Shown here: piece by piece, positions 35,328 to 43,319 of the stretch
Numbering within the stretch: position 1 is the stretch's first letter
How the letters are laid out: the number at the start of each line of letters is the position of its first letter
From: Acetobacteraceae bacterium
GTDB taxonomy: Bacteria > Pseudomonadota > Alphaproteobacteria > Acetobacterales > Acetobacteraceae
DNA length: 64,000 bases
Assembly (NCBI GenBank): GCA_024280945.1
Contig: JAMXLO010000137.1
Coordinates: 1-64,000, forward strand
Direction of reading: 5' to 3'
Program-made: the position numbers and the translations under genes
Notes under the pieces: generated by a model
What the model was told of the DNA's origin: nothing
What the model saw: the letters and a program-made list of their open reading frames with translations, nothing else
Databases searched by the model: none

Positions 35328-35809
35328 GCCACGGTCTCCCTTCGCATCTCGGCGGCAGCGTCCTGCACTGCCCTGATGATCTTGTCATAACCGGTGCAGC
35401 GGCAAAGGTTCCCTGCCAACCAGTAACGGATCTCGGTCTCCGTCGGGTTCTTGTTCTCGTCCAGCAGCGCCTTTGCTGCGACGATGAAGCCCGGCGTGCA
35501 GAAGCCGCATTGCAGTGCCGCATGCTCCAGGAATTTTTGCTGCACCGGATGCAGGTGGTCGCCCTGGGCAATGCCCTCGATCGTGGTGACATTCTTGCCC
35601 TCCGCCTCAACGCCCAGCATCAGGCAGGAGCAGACGATCTTGCCGTCGACGATGATGGTGCACGCGCCGCAGTCACCCGAGGCGCAGCCTTCCTTGCTGC
35701 CGGTCAGGCCCAGCACGTCGCGCAGGCAGTCCAGCATGGTCTGCTGCGTCTCGCACAGGAACTCAGCCGGTTCGCCGTTAATCGTGGTGGTAACGTGATG
35801 CTTGCTCAT
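35324..35809 (-). CDS. Molybdenum hydroxylase small subunit, two [2Fe-2S] clusters
   Basis: This 161-residue subunit has a plant-type ferredoxin domain (CASGDCGACT ... CSC) and an all-helical [2Fe-2S] domain (QCGFCTPG, LCRCTGY). It passes electrons between the Mo and FAD sites. ATG at 35809 is used because the longer frame covers the FAD subunit gene. It overlaps the large-subunit start by 4 bases and starts 1 base after the FAD subunit stop. Confidence 0.94.
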   Translation of the reverse strand: MSKHHVTTTINGEPAEFLCETQQTMLDCLRDVLGLTGSKEGCASGDCGACTIIVDGKIVCSCLMLGVEAEGKNVTTIEGIAQGDHLHPVQQKFLEHAALQCGFCTPGFIVAAKALLDENKNPTETEIRYWLAGNLCRCTGYDKIIRAVQDAAAEMRRETVA

Positions 35810-35810
35810 A

Positions 35811-36698
35811 TCAGTGAGTTTTCCCTTGCGTCTTGCCCATCGCGCGATCGAACGCGATCGCGGCCACGCGGCGTGCCAGCACACCGGCGACCTTGGTGCG
35901 GTATTCGACAGTTCCCCGTTTGTCGTTGATCGGCTTGCAGGCGGCGCGCGCTGCGGCATCAAGCTTCTTCAGCGTCTCCGCATCCAGCGTGTGGCCGACC
36001 AGCGCATCCGCCGCGTCCTTCACCAGCAGCACGGTGGGCGCCACCGCGCCGAGGCCAACGCGCGCCGCAGTGCAGACGCCCTTGTCGTCCAGCGTCACGC
36101 TGATGCCGCAGCCCACCACCGCGATGTCCATTTCGGTGCGCGGGATGAACCGCAGATAGGCATCACTCGAACGGGGCGGTCGCGGCGGGAATTTGAACTC
36201 GAGGATGAATTCGTCCTTCGCCAGCGACGTGCGGCCCGGGCCAGCCGGGATCTGCTCGACCGGCACTTCGCGCCGCCCCTTGCTACCCACGACGACGGCG
36301 GTTGCCCCCGCGGCGTACAGCGCCGGAACACTGTCTGCGGCGGGCGATGCATTGCAGAGATTGCCGGCGAACGTGCAGCGGCCCTGGATCTGCTGTGAGC
36401 CGATCAGGTCGAGCGCCTCGACCACGCCCGGCCATGCCTTGTTCATGCCAGGGTGTGCCTCGACCACGGCGCCCGGGGTGGCAGCTCCGACAACAAACCC
36501 GCCACCCTCTTCGCGGATCCCGATGATCCCAGGGATCTTTTTGGTGTCGACGATCAGCTCGGGCTTCAGGCGGCCTGACCGCATCTGAACCAGTAGATCA
36601 GTCCCCCCCGAAAGCACCTTCGCCAGCCCGGACGACCCGGCCAACAGCTTGACGGCCTCGTCGACCGTTGACGGTGCGGCATAGTTGAGCGTTGCCAT
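35811..36698 (-). CDS. Molybdenum hydroxylase FAD-binding subunit
   Basis: This 295-residue CoxM/HcrB-type subunit has the FAD motifs VLSGGTDLLVQM (about residue 29) and TFAGNLCNASPAADSVPAL (about 108), and a C-terminal CO-dehydrogenase flavoprotein domain. It is the first gene of the operon, FAD - 2Fe-2S - Mo - MoaD-like. No regulator is adjacent. Confidence 0.92.
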   Translation of the reverse strand: MATLNYAAPSTVDEAVKLLAGSSGLAKVLSGGTDLLVQMRSGRLKPELIVDTKKIPGIIGIREEGGGFVVGAATPGAVVEAHPGMNKAWPGVVEALDLIGSQQIQGRCTFAGNLCNASPAADSVPALYAAGATAVVVGSKGRREVPVEQIPAGPGRTSLAKDEFILEFKFPPRPPRSSDAYLRFIPRTEMDIAVVGCGISVTLDDKGVCTAARVGLGAVAPTVLLVKDAADALVGHTLDAETLKKLDAAARAACKPINDKRGTVEYRTKVAGVLARRVAAIAFDRAMGKTQGKTH

Positions 36699-36806
36699 TC
36701 CTGCTCCCGATGTCTGCGCGCGTTGATAGGCCCGGTTCCGTGGTGCACCCAGGCCGGAAGGAGCGAAGGTTATGCGATCAGGGGGGGCGGGTCGAGGGGG
36801 CGCCGG

Positions 36807-37350
36807 CTAATTCCGCCCGCGGCGCCTGGATTTGAGCCGATCGATCCGCACCCGCAATTCGCCCATCTGCCCTGTGGCACCACCATGGGCTCCCCCAGCT
36901 GGCGCCGGCGTCAGCTCCAAATCCGCGAGCGCGGCCCGAACCTTTTGTGCAAGTTCATAGGATTGCCGGCGGTACCGCAGCGAGCTTTGCGCCAGCAGGC
37001 GGATCTTCGATAGACTCCACGACAACCCGTTGCGGTTTCAGCCGCTCGATCGCTTCGAATAGCCGTTGTATCGTCCCACCTCGCTCGAGATCAGACGAAT
37101 ACAGCAGGCTCTGGTGTTGTTCCGCATCGAGCGCACTTTCGGGCGGCAACAACTCCACAATGTGGACTAGGTCGCTGATCTCCCAACCGTGTGAACGTGC
37201 GCCGTCACGCAGCTCCTCCTCGGTTTCCGCCAGGATGACACAGATTCCGGCTTCACCTTCCCTCGCGCCCGGCATCAGCAACTGAAGCGCGTCATCAAGG
37301 CCGGCGATGCCTGGTGCTGCCCGTTGCAGAACCCCAGTCGCTATTGTCAT
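36807..37350 (-). pseudogene. Decayed KaiC-like RecA-family ATPase gene
   Basis: The first frame (37350 to 36955) has the KaiC-like start GIAGLDDALQ. It jumps directly to the part after the P-loop (GAREGEAG, LAETEEELRDGARSHGW, ELLPPES, IERLKPQRVVVES). The Walker A segment expected between them is gone, which looks like an in-frame deletion. The next family block, LSKIRLLAQSSLRYRRQ, lies in another frame (36807-37025), so about one base has been lost near 37011. The second half of the domain is then missing. The gene is very likely inactive. Confidence 0.8.
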
Positions 37351-37455
37351 TTCCCAACCGGTGGCTGTTCAAATGTGCTGGCTGATATGCGGAGCAGCTA
37401 TCGCGGGGATCTGGCGCGACCCTTCAATGCGAAATCACCTTGATGTTTGCGGTGA

Positions 37456-38457
37456 TCAGGCGCCGGCCTTCACAGCGTCCCACCACGGGCATGCTCCGCG
37501 CATGCGCTGGAAGTTGCCGTCAATTACCTGGACCGGCTCGCGCATGCCATCGTTCGCTGCCTGCAGGCGCATTTCACGTGCTTGTGCGCGTTGCTCGTCC
37601 GGCAGCCAGGTGCGGTCGTGCCCCCACAGGCTTGGGCCCACTGTGACCTCACTAGCCTGCCAAGTGCCGGGCGTGACCTCCTTGCCGCCCCATCCGTACT
37701 CCAACATGAAACCCGATGGGGATTTCAAATAGTAGGACGTCACGCAATCGTTGGGATGGCGACCCAATGTGGTGGCGATCCGCTCGGGCGCGCCCAGCGC
37801 GATGTCATAGCCCTGGCCCACATCGTCGAGCGAGTACAGTTCGACCATAAGATGGTGCAGATCCTGCTTGCCCGTCTCGATCAACGCCACCGTGTGATGA
37901 CGCGGGTTGACGTGCAGGAAGTACGCCCGAAAGGGCGTCAAGATGTAATCGCTGACCCCGAAGCCCAGCACGTCTCGGTAAAAGCCCAGCAAGTCGTCGA
38001 TGTTCTTCACATGGAACACTGCGTGGCCCATCCCGAGCGGGCCGGTGCGGAACCCAGAGATCGCTCTCCCCGGACGGAATGGCTCATCCGCCACAGCCGC
38101 GCCCCAGAAGGCCTCCAGCCGGTTGCCACCCGGGTCCGCGAAACTGACCAGCCCGCGCACGCAGCGTTGGTCTGCCAGAGTTGCCGGTTCCCGTCGCACT
38201 GCCACCCCGTGCGCTTCCAGCTTCGCGGCCAATGCATCAAGCGCGGCAGCATCAGCGACCTCGAAGCCGAAATAGCGTTCACCATCGGCAAGCGAACGGT
38301 CAACGACCAGCCGTTGCTTTCGATCATCCATACGGAACGCGCGGCACGCGTTGCCGCGCTCCACCATCTGCATGCCAAGCCAGTTCGTGGCGAAATCGGT
38401 CCAGTCCCCCAGATCTGTCGCGCCAATACCGACATAGCCAAGTGCCTGCACTTCCAT
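37456..38457 (-). CDS. Type I extradiol ring-cleavage dioxygenase (catechol 2,3-dioxygenase family)
   Basis: It opens catechol-type rings next to the diol using Fe(II). The 333-residue two-domain vicinal-oxygen-chelate protein has the iron ligands in GMGHAVFHV (H145), LHHLMVE (H201 or H202) and FMLEYGWGG (E253), plus Tyr just after. ATG at 38457 is chosen over a longer frame because of GGAGAG upstream and the domain start. BphC- or HsaC-like substrates are plausible. No complete aromatic pathway is adjacent. Confidence 0.88.
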   Translation of the reverse strand: MEVQALGYVGIGATDLGDWTDFATNWLGMQMVERGNACRAFRMDDRKQRLVVDRSLADGERYFGFEVADAAALDALAAKLEAHGVAVRREPATLADQRCVRGLVSFADPGGNRLEAFWGAAVADEPFRPGRAISGFRTGPLGMGHAVFHVKNIDDLLGFYRDVLGFGVSDYILTPFRAYFLHVNPRHHTVALIETGKQDLHHLMVELYSLDDVGQGYDIALGAPERIATTLGRHPNDCVTSYYLKSPSGFMLEYGWGGKEVTPGTWQASEVTVGPSLWGHDRTWLPDEQRAQAREMRLQAANDGMREPVQVIDGNFQRMRGACPWWDAVKAGA

Positions 38458-38601
38458 GGCGGACTCTCCCTCTCCGCTGCGCTGCGGGAGTACAATAGCT
38501 GGTCCCAAGAGATTTGCGGACCCCCCCCAGGTCCCGGCATGGTCTGCCGATCTACGTGCGGTCACCAGACCCGGGAACCTGCGAGCGACTGTGAAGTCGC
38601 C

Positions 38602-39117
38602 TTATCCGATGATAGCCGGCGCCCGCTCGGGGCCGCTTCGCGTGCCGCCACCCCCGCCGGGCGGGACCTCCAACAGCTTCTTCAGCAACAGCGCAGCGCC
38701 GTCTGGACGGTGGCCAGCCGCATAGAGCCCGCCTTCGAGCTCGTGTGCCCCACCATGCACCAGGCTGCGCACTGCCTGGCAGCCGAGTCGTTTGCCCAGG
38801 TTGTCCAGTTCCTCCACCAGGGCAGCGAGCACCGCGGCAGGTTCCAAAAGGTCCACCGCTACAAAGTGGTCCGCCACCAAGACCTTGCCCAGTTTCAGAT
38901 CGTCTTCGACACGGTAGCAAAACAGTCCGCAGGGAAACAGCCGGCCTTCGCGCCGCGCCACGACGATGCCGCACTGTCCAATCCGCCGAGGACCCGTCAG
39001 CTGTCGCGCGAATCGCAGCCACGTGGACAGGTCGAGTGTCGGCACCGCCTCGCGCACCAGCGGGTAGACCGATCGGATCTGATCCCTCGACAGCACCTCG
39101 ATGATGAAATCCGCCAT
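38602..39117 (-). CDS. GNAT-like hypothetical protein
   Basis: About 171 residues with a pattern typical of small acetyltransferase-like proteins (QCGIVVARREGRLFPCGLFCYRVED, then LGKVLVADHFVAVDL). The usual acetyl-CoA loop is not clear. The C-terminus is Gly/Pro-rich. ATG at 39117 gives the natural N-terminus; a longer frame starts at 39186. It is divergent from the FNR regulator, with the FNR box between them. Confidence 0.6.
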   Translation of the reverse strand: MADFIIEVLSRDQIRSVYPLVREAVPTLDLSTWLRFARQLTGPRRIGQCGIVVARREGRLFPCGLFCYRVEDDLKLGKVLVADHFVAVDLLEPAAVLAALVEELDNLGKRLGCQAVRSLVHGGAHELEGGLYAAGHRPDGAALLLKKLLEVPPGGGGGTRSGPERAPAIIG

Positions 39118-39172
39118 GACGCACCCGCCTGTCTCGCGCAGGAATCGTGCCTCAAGATGCCGTTGCGATTCG

Positions 39173-39186
39173 TTGACCTGGATCAA
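39173..39186. promoter_or_regulatory. FNR/FixK-type operator
   Basis: TTGACCTGGATCAA matches the TTGA-N6-TCAA consensus exactly. It lies 68 bp before the FNR-type regulator start and 55 bp before the divergent GNAT-like gene. Autoregulation by the regulator, possibly with control of the divergent gene, is inferred. Confidence 0.75.
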
Positions 39187-39254
39187 TGCGCGGCGCGTCA
39201 GGGCAAATTTTAACCATTGCGGGTAATGTTGGCATAACCGGTGGTGGTCCCATC

Positions 39255-39992
39255 ATGAGCGCGCAGCTGGCACGTCCGCATATCCTTGATCCGCACGGCG
39301 CCCTGGACCCGTGCGCCACGTGCGAAGCGCGTCCGGTCAGCGTCTGCAACGCCATCGCCGATACGGATCTGGGCCGACTGGCCGCGATCGCCGTTGTCAC
39401 CGAAACCGAGCCCGGTCAGTGCTTCATCGATGAGGGCGAGCCGGCAAACAGCTTCTTCAATATTACCGCCGGCACCGCCAAGCTGTTCAAGCTGTTGCCG
39501 GATGGGCGCCGTCAGATCACCGGTTTTGTCGGCGCCGGCCACTTTCTTGGACTGGCTGTGTCCGACACCTATGCCTTCAGTGCCGAAGCGATCGAGCGTG
39601 TGCGGTTCTGCCGGTTCCAGCGGTCAAAGCTGCGCATGCTGCTCGATGACTTTCCGCTGATGGAAAAGCGCCTGCTGGAGGTCGCGGCCAACGAACTGGT
39701 GGCGGCTCAAGAGCAGATGCTGCTGCTGGGCCGCAAGACCGCGCGCGAAAGGCTGGCCTCTTTTCTGTTGCTGCAGAGCCGTCAGGGCATGCCGTGTGGT
39801 CACTCGCGCCGCCGTTTCAGCCTGCCGATGACCAGGAGTGATATTGCGGACTATCTAGGCCTGACGATCGAGACCGTCAGCCGGACCCTGACCAAGCTGC
39901 GTTCCGAAGGGCTGATCGACGTCGTCTCGCAGGCCGAGATCATCGTTCGGAACCCGTCGGGCCTGGAAGGTCTGGCAGGCGGGCTTTGCTGA
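39255..39992 (+). CDS. FNR-type oxygen-responsive regulator (Crp/Fnr family)
   Basis: This 245-residue regulator has an N-terminal cysteine group C20-X2-C23-X7-C31 and a further C119, the arrangement that binds an oxygen-labile [4Fe-4S] cluster in FNR/FnrL proteins. A cyclic-nucleotide-like beta roll, a dimer helix and a helix-turn-helix, RSDIADYLGLTIETVSRTLTKL, follow; Glu-x-x-Ser-Arg in the recognition helix is specific for TTGA half-sites. ATG at 39255 gives the family start. A perfect FNR box lies upstream. Targets beyond this locus are not visible. Confidence 0.88.
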   Translation: MSAQLARPHILDPHGALDPCATCEARPVSVCNAIADTDLGRLAAIAVVTETEPGQCFIDEGEPANSFFNITAGTAKLFKLLPDGRRQITGFVGAGHFLGLAVSDTYAFSAEAIERVRFCRFQRSKLRMLLDDFPLMEKRLLEVAANELVAAQEQMLLLGRKTARERLASFLLLQSRQGMPCGHSRRRFSLPMTRSDIADYLGLTIETVSRTLTKLRSEGLIDVVSQAEIIVRNPSGLEGLAGGLC

Positions 39993-40009
39993 GTGCACCG
40001 CCGTTCCTC

Positions 40010-40092
40010 TGCGCGAGGCCGGACTCGAACCGGCAAGGAGTTTCCTCCGGGGGTTTTTGAGACCCCTGCGGTTACCATTTCGCCACTCGCGC
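40010..40092 (-). tRNA. tRNA-Leu (anticodon CAA)
   Basis: The minus strand gives a class II tRNA. The acceptor GCGCGAG pairs with CTCGCGC, the anticodon stem GGGGT/ACCCC carries the loop CTCAAAA, a variable arm CGGAGGAAACTCCT is present, and the T-arm contains GGTTCGAGTCC. CCA is not encoded. Confidence 0.95.
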
Positions 40093-40114
40093 GTGGGAAG
40101 GGGTTGGCCGCGGC

Positions 40115-40144
40115 AACCTAGGCCAGCGGCGCCACCGGCCGCAA
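40115..40144 (-). promoter_or_regulatory. Possible promoter for tRNA-Leu
   Basis: On the minus strand TTGCGG (40139-40144) and TAGGTT (40115-40120) are 18 bases apart, about 22 bases before the tRNA. Confidence 0.35.
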
Positions 40145-40530
40145 CCTGCTGGCGCGAAGCTCGAGGCCTCGGCGAAGGTGCGCCAACGCCGGCGCGGCAC
40201 CTAGAAGTCGCCGAACTTCCGGATGATGTTAGCGCTGTCTGCTCCAGGCTTATGCGCAAATGAAGGCGCCGTCAGCACCGCGTTGCCCCGGTATCAGCTC
40301 TATGTCGGTTGCCACGCCTCGAGCGCCGAGAGATACCCTTCGACGTGATCACCCGACAAGATGCGGCGAACAACCAGGTAACCTCCCGACGATAGCGGCG
40401 ATCGGATCGCGCCCGACTGCAGGAGTGGTCAGCTGCTTTGTATTCATTGCGCCTGTCGTATCATCGAGAGAAAACTCTGACGCTGGTTGCCGACTGTCGC
40501 GCCGCTGGGTTTGCGGTGTGGTCGACTGGT
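40145..40530. other. Intergenic stretch between tRNA-Leu and tRNA-Asn
   Basis: About 390 bases with only short frames of shadow composition. No domain, repeat or terminator was recognised. Confidence 0.45.
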
Positions 40531-40559
40531 TTGCGTCCTTAGGGCAGCTTCGCTATAGG
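40531..40559 (+). promoter_or_regulatory. Promoter for tRNA-Asn
   Basis: TTGCGT (40531-40536), a 17-base spacer and TATAGG (40554-40559) end 14 bases before the tRNA 5' end. Confidence 0.6.
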
Positions 40560-40572
40560 AGCCGCCTGATGG

Positions 40573-40648
40573 TCCCGGATAGCTCAGTCGGTAGAGCAAG
40601 CGGCTGTTAACCGCTGGGTCGCAGGTTCGAGTCCTGCTCCGGGAGCCA
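40573..40648 (+). tRNA. tRNA-Asn (anticodon GTT)
   Basis: The acceptor TCCCGGA pairs with TCCGGGA, the anticodon loop CTGTTAA carries GTT, the T-arm holds GGTTCGAGTCC, and CCA is encoded at 40646-40648. Confidence 0.96.
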
Positions 40649-41428
40649 AAATCAAGTCACCATAGGTGAGGAACCGTCGGGTCAGCCTGCGGATCCGCCG
40701 CGGCCGCGAGCCTCAAGGAAATCCGAACCAGGGCATTGGCTCTGACCGCGGACGTCACCGCATCGCGCACTTCATGAGGGGCATGAGGACACTGTTCGTT
40801 GTCGCTGCCTCGGCCTTTGCGCTCATGCACCTCAGACATCTCGTCGACCCGGTGATGTCCGCAAGCCTCCCTCTCTGCTATTGCCCAGAGTGCATCCCGG
40901 TCGCACGTGTTTGGCCCAGATAATCGCACGTTTGAAACGAACAACGATAGCATCGATCAGCCGTGACCATGATGTTCATCGGCCCGCGCATACGGGTCTT
41001 TGGGTGATCATGAAGAATGCCCTTCCGTGACCATACCCAAACATCCAACGCCGCACTTGGCCGCACCAGCACATGCCGGATGCCGGGTCTAGCCCAACCT
41101 TGCGCTAAAGGCGCATGCTGCCGGCCAATGCTTCTTCAAGCCTGTTACCAGCTTGATGGAATGCGTCGCCAAGCACGGAAGCGAATGTTGCTTGCCGCGT
41201 TGAGGAATCGGGCGAGGCCGCCGTGAATTGCGCATTTATTGAAGTAGCATCGAATCTCGAGCATGTTTCATGTTTGAAGTGCCTTCGCTCGGGGGTTGCG
41301 CGGGCGATGCTGGGGCCAGTGGACATCCCAGCATGGCGAAGGCGCAAAGTTCGTTTGCTCGACCAGTGAGTGTCTGGCTTACCAGCATTGCTCTCGACTA
41401 AACTCGGGGCGTCGCATTCGGCCCAGTC
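40649..41428. other. Empty stretch downstream of tRNA-Asn
   Basis: About 780 bases between tRNA-Asn and the DUF2237 gene. Short frames on both strands (for example 40666-40923 plus and 41105-41347 minus) lack ribosome sites and recognisable domains. tRNA-Asn is a common integration site for mobile elements, but I find no integrase fragment and no repeat of the tRNA 3' end here. Confidence 0.45.
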
Positions 41429-41845
41429 ATGGAGGCGCTGATGCCATTCGATGAAACCTCCCGTCAGCCAGGCCGTCGTCCGTCACGCAACGTACTGGGT
41501 GGCATTCTGGATATTTGTTCGACGCAACCGATGACCGGCTTCTTTCGCAATGGGTGTTGCGATACCGCTGCCGAAGATGTCGGCAGCCACACGGTCTGCG
41601 CAGTCATGACCGCGGATTTCTTGGCGTTCAGCAAGTCTGCCGGCAACGATCTGTCCACGCCGCGTCCTGAGTTTGGCTTTGCCGGCCTCAGCCCCGGCGA
41701 CCGTTGGTGCCTGTGCGCGCCGCGGTGGCAAGAAGCGCTGGAGGCCGGCGCAGCGCCGCGCGTCGTACTGCGTGCCACGCATGAGGGCGCTCTGGATCAC
41801 TGCGCGCTGAGCGACCTCAAGCGGCATGCGATCGACCTGGCCTGA
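41429..41845 (+). CDS. DUF2237 family protein
   Basis: A 138-residue protein with the strongly conserved family blocks NVLGGILDICST, GFFRNGCCDT, DVGSHTVCAVMT, FLAFSKSAGNDLSTPRPEFGF and GDRWCLCAPRW. The conserved cysteines (GCC and CLC) suggest a metal or redox role, but no function is established for the family. ATG at 41441 is an alternative start. It ends 2 bases before thiL, so the two are co-transcribed. Confidence 0.88.
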   Translation: MEALMPFDETSRQPGRRPSRNVLGGILDICSTQPMTGFFRNGCCDTAAEDVGSHTVCAVMTADFLAFSKSAGNDLSTPRPEFGFAGLSPGDRWCLCAPRWQEALEAGAAPRVVLRATHEGALDHCALSDLKRHAIDLA

Positions 41846-41847
41846 GA

Positions 41848-42804
41848 GTGGCGTCTGACCTCCCCGGCGAATTCGCACTGATCGCCCGCCACTTTCGGCC
41901 CCTTGCCGGTCCCGGTGCGCTCGACCTGCAGGACGACGCAGCGGTGCTCGCGCCACCGGCCGGTCGTGAGCTGGTTCTGACCGCAGACGCGATGGTCGCG
42001 GGCGTGCACTTTCTGCCAGACGATCCGCCGGACCTAGTCGGCCGCAAGCTGTTGCGGGTCAACCTGTCGGATCTGGCGGCCAAAGGCGCAACGCCCCTCG
42101 GCTACCTTATGACGGTCTCGACGCCACGAGACACGCCGGAAGGGTGGTTCGTTGGCTTCGCGGCTGGACTGGCGGACGACCAGCGTGCCTACGGAATTTC
42201 CCTCCTCGGGGGGGACACCACGTCGACGCCAGGTCCCATCACGTTGTCGCTCACTGCAATCGGCCACGTGGCCCGCGGCCAGGCGGTGCATCGCGCCGGG
42301 GCCTCGGCTGGGGATGGCATCTGGGTCACCGGCACGATCGGGGATGGCGCACTGGGCCTCGCGGTGCGGCGCGGCAGGCTTGCGGATGCCAGTGGGCATC
42401 TGCTGTCGCGTTATCGATTGCCGCAACCACGTGTGGGTCTGCCGATCGCCGGCGTGGCATCGGCAGGTATGGATGTGTCCGACGGGCTGGTGCAGGACCT
42501 CGGGCATATCTGTCGGGCCGGCAATGTGGGCGCGGAGATCGAGGCGGGGCTGGTGCCTCTTTCGGAACAGGCCCGCGCTGCTGGCCCCGAATGGCTGGCG
42601 ACGTGCCTGACCGGCGGCGACGATTACGAATTGCTCTTGGCCGTTCCTCCGGCGCGCGAAGCTGCACTGCAAGGTCAGGCCAAAATTGCTGATATTGCCG
42701 TCACCCGCATCGGCCAGTTCGTGGCCGGGACACCGCGCGTGATCGTGCACGGCGCGGACGGCTCACCGATGACACTCGCCGCCGGTGGCTGGAGCCACTT
42801 CTGA
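41848..42804 (+). CDS. thiL: Thiamine-monophosphate kinase
   Basis: It phosphorylates thiamine phosphate to thiamine diphosphate with ATP, the last step of the pathway. The 318-residue PurM-like protein has EFALIARHF, LDLQDDAAVL (metal-binding Asp pair), LLRVNLSDLAAKGATPLGYLMT, LLGGDTTSTPG, a glycine loop, MDVSDGLVQDL and TGGDDYELL. GTG at 41848 is the start. It follows DUF2237 by 2 bases. Confidence 0.94.
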   Translation: MASDLPGEFALIARHFRPLAGPGALDLQDDAAVLAPPAGRELVLTADAMVAGVHFLPDDPPDLVGRKLLRVNLSDLAAKGATPLGYLMTVSTPRDTPEGWFVGFAAGLADDQRAYGISLLGGDTTSTPGPITLSLTAIGHVARGQAVHRAGASAGDGIWVTGTIGDGALGLAVRRGRLADASGHLLSRYRLPQPRVGLPIAGVASAGMDVSDGLVQDLGHICRAGNVGAEIEAGLVPLSEQARAAGPEWLATCLTGGDDYELLLAVPPAREAALQGQAKIADIAVTRIGQFVAGTPRVIVHGADGSPMTLAAGGWSHF

Positions 42805-42887
42805 CGCAGACGCATTGGCCGCTTCCCTTCCCCACCATCCAGGATCATTCTGCGTTTGCGATGATAGGCACGAAGGAGGCTTCGCGC

Positions 42888-43295
42888 GTGCAGTGGATGT
42901 GGCGGCTGCTGATTTCGGCACTCCTCTGCGTGCCTGCAATCTTCATGCTGGTTGCAGGCGCATGGAACGATCGCCGCGTCGTTCCGTCCGAGCCGCGGTA
43001 TGGCTTCGAGTCCCAGCTCTACCCCTCAAGGAGCGCTCCTCTGACCATTAGCCTGCCGAAGGTGGAGGCTGGGACTGTCGTGGCCGGTCCCGGGCAGCCG
43101 GAGGCGGCGCAGGACGTGCCTGCTCCGGTGCGGACGCCGCAACCCGGGCCGCAGCACACTCACAGCCAGCATGCCAAGGTGGGGCTTTGGTACGCGGCAA
43201 GCCCGAAGCAGGCAGCCCCCACCTTCCTGTACTGGCGATTGACCACCCGACCCAGCGTTTGGTTACCCGGACCGAACCAGGACAGCGGCGGCTAG
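42888..43295 (+). CDS. Small membrane-anchored hypothetical protein
   Basis: A 135-residue frame whose GTG start at 42888 is preceded at the right distance by a perfect AAGGAGG (42873-42879), stronger than at most genes here. One N-terminal hydrophobic helix (about residues 4-24) is followed by a Pro/Gln-rich, probably periplasmic tail with a His-rich patch. No family is recognised. It lies between thiL and an MFS transporter gene, 24 bases before the latter. Confidence 0.55.
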   Translation: MQWMWRLLISALLCVPAIFMLVAGAWNDRRVVPSEPRYGFESQLYPSRSAPLTISLPKVEAGTVVAGPGQPEAAQDVPAPVRTPQPGPQHTHSQHAKVGLWYAASPKQAAPTFLYWRLTTRPSVWLPGPNQDSGG

Positions 43296-43319
43296 CCGCC
43301 ACGCAAGGTACGGACGCCG

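Noticed and set aside
33051-36698. Aerobic CO dehydrogenase (coxMSL)
   Set aside because: The Mo-subunit loop reads AYRAPG rather than the AYRCSFR of true CO dehydrogenase, so only a general molybdenum hydroxylase call is supported.
37582-39213. 543-residue plus-strand frame
   Set aside because: It is antisense to the extradiol dioxygenase and GNAT-like genes, both of which have recognisable sequence on the minus strand.
40573-41428. Integrated element at tRNA-Asn
   Set aside because: No integrase, no direct repeat of the tRNA 3' end and no mobile-element protein could be found in the empty stretch.
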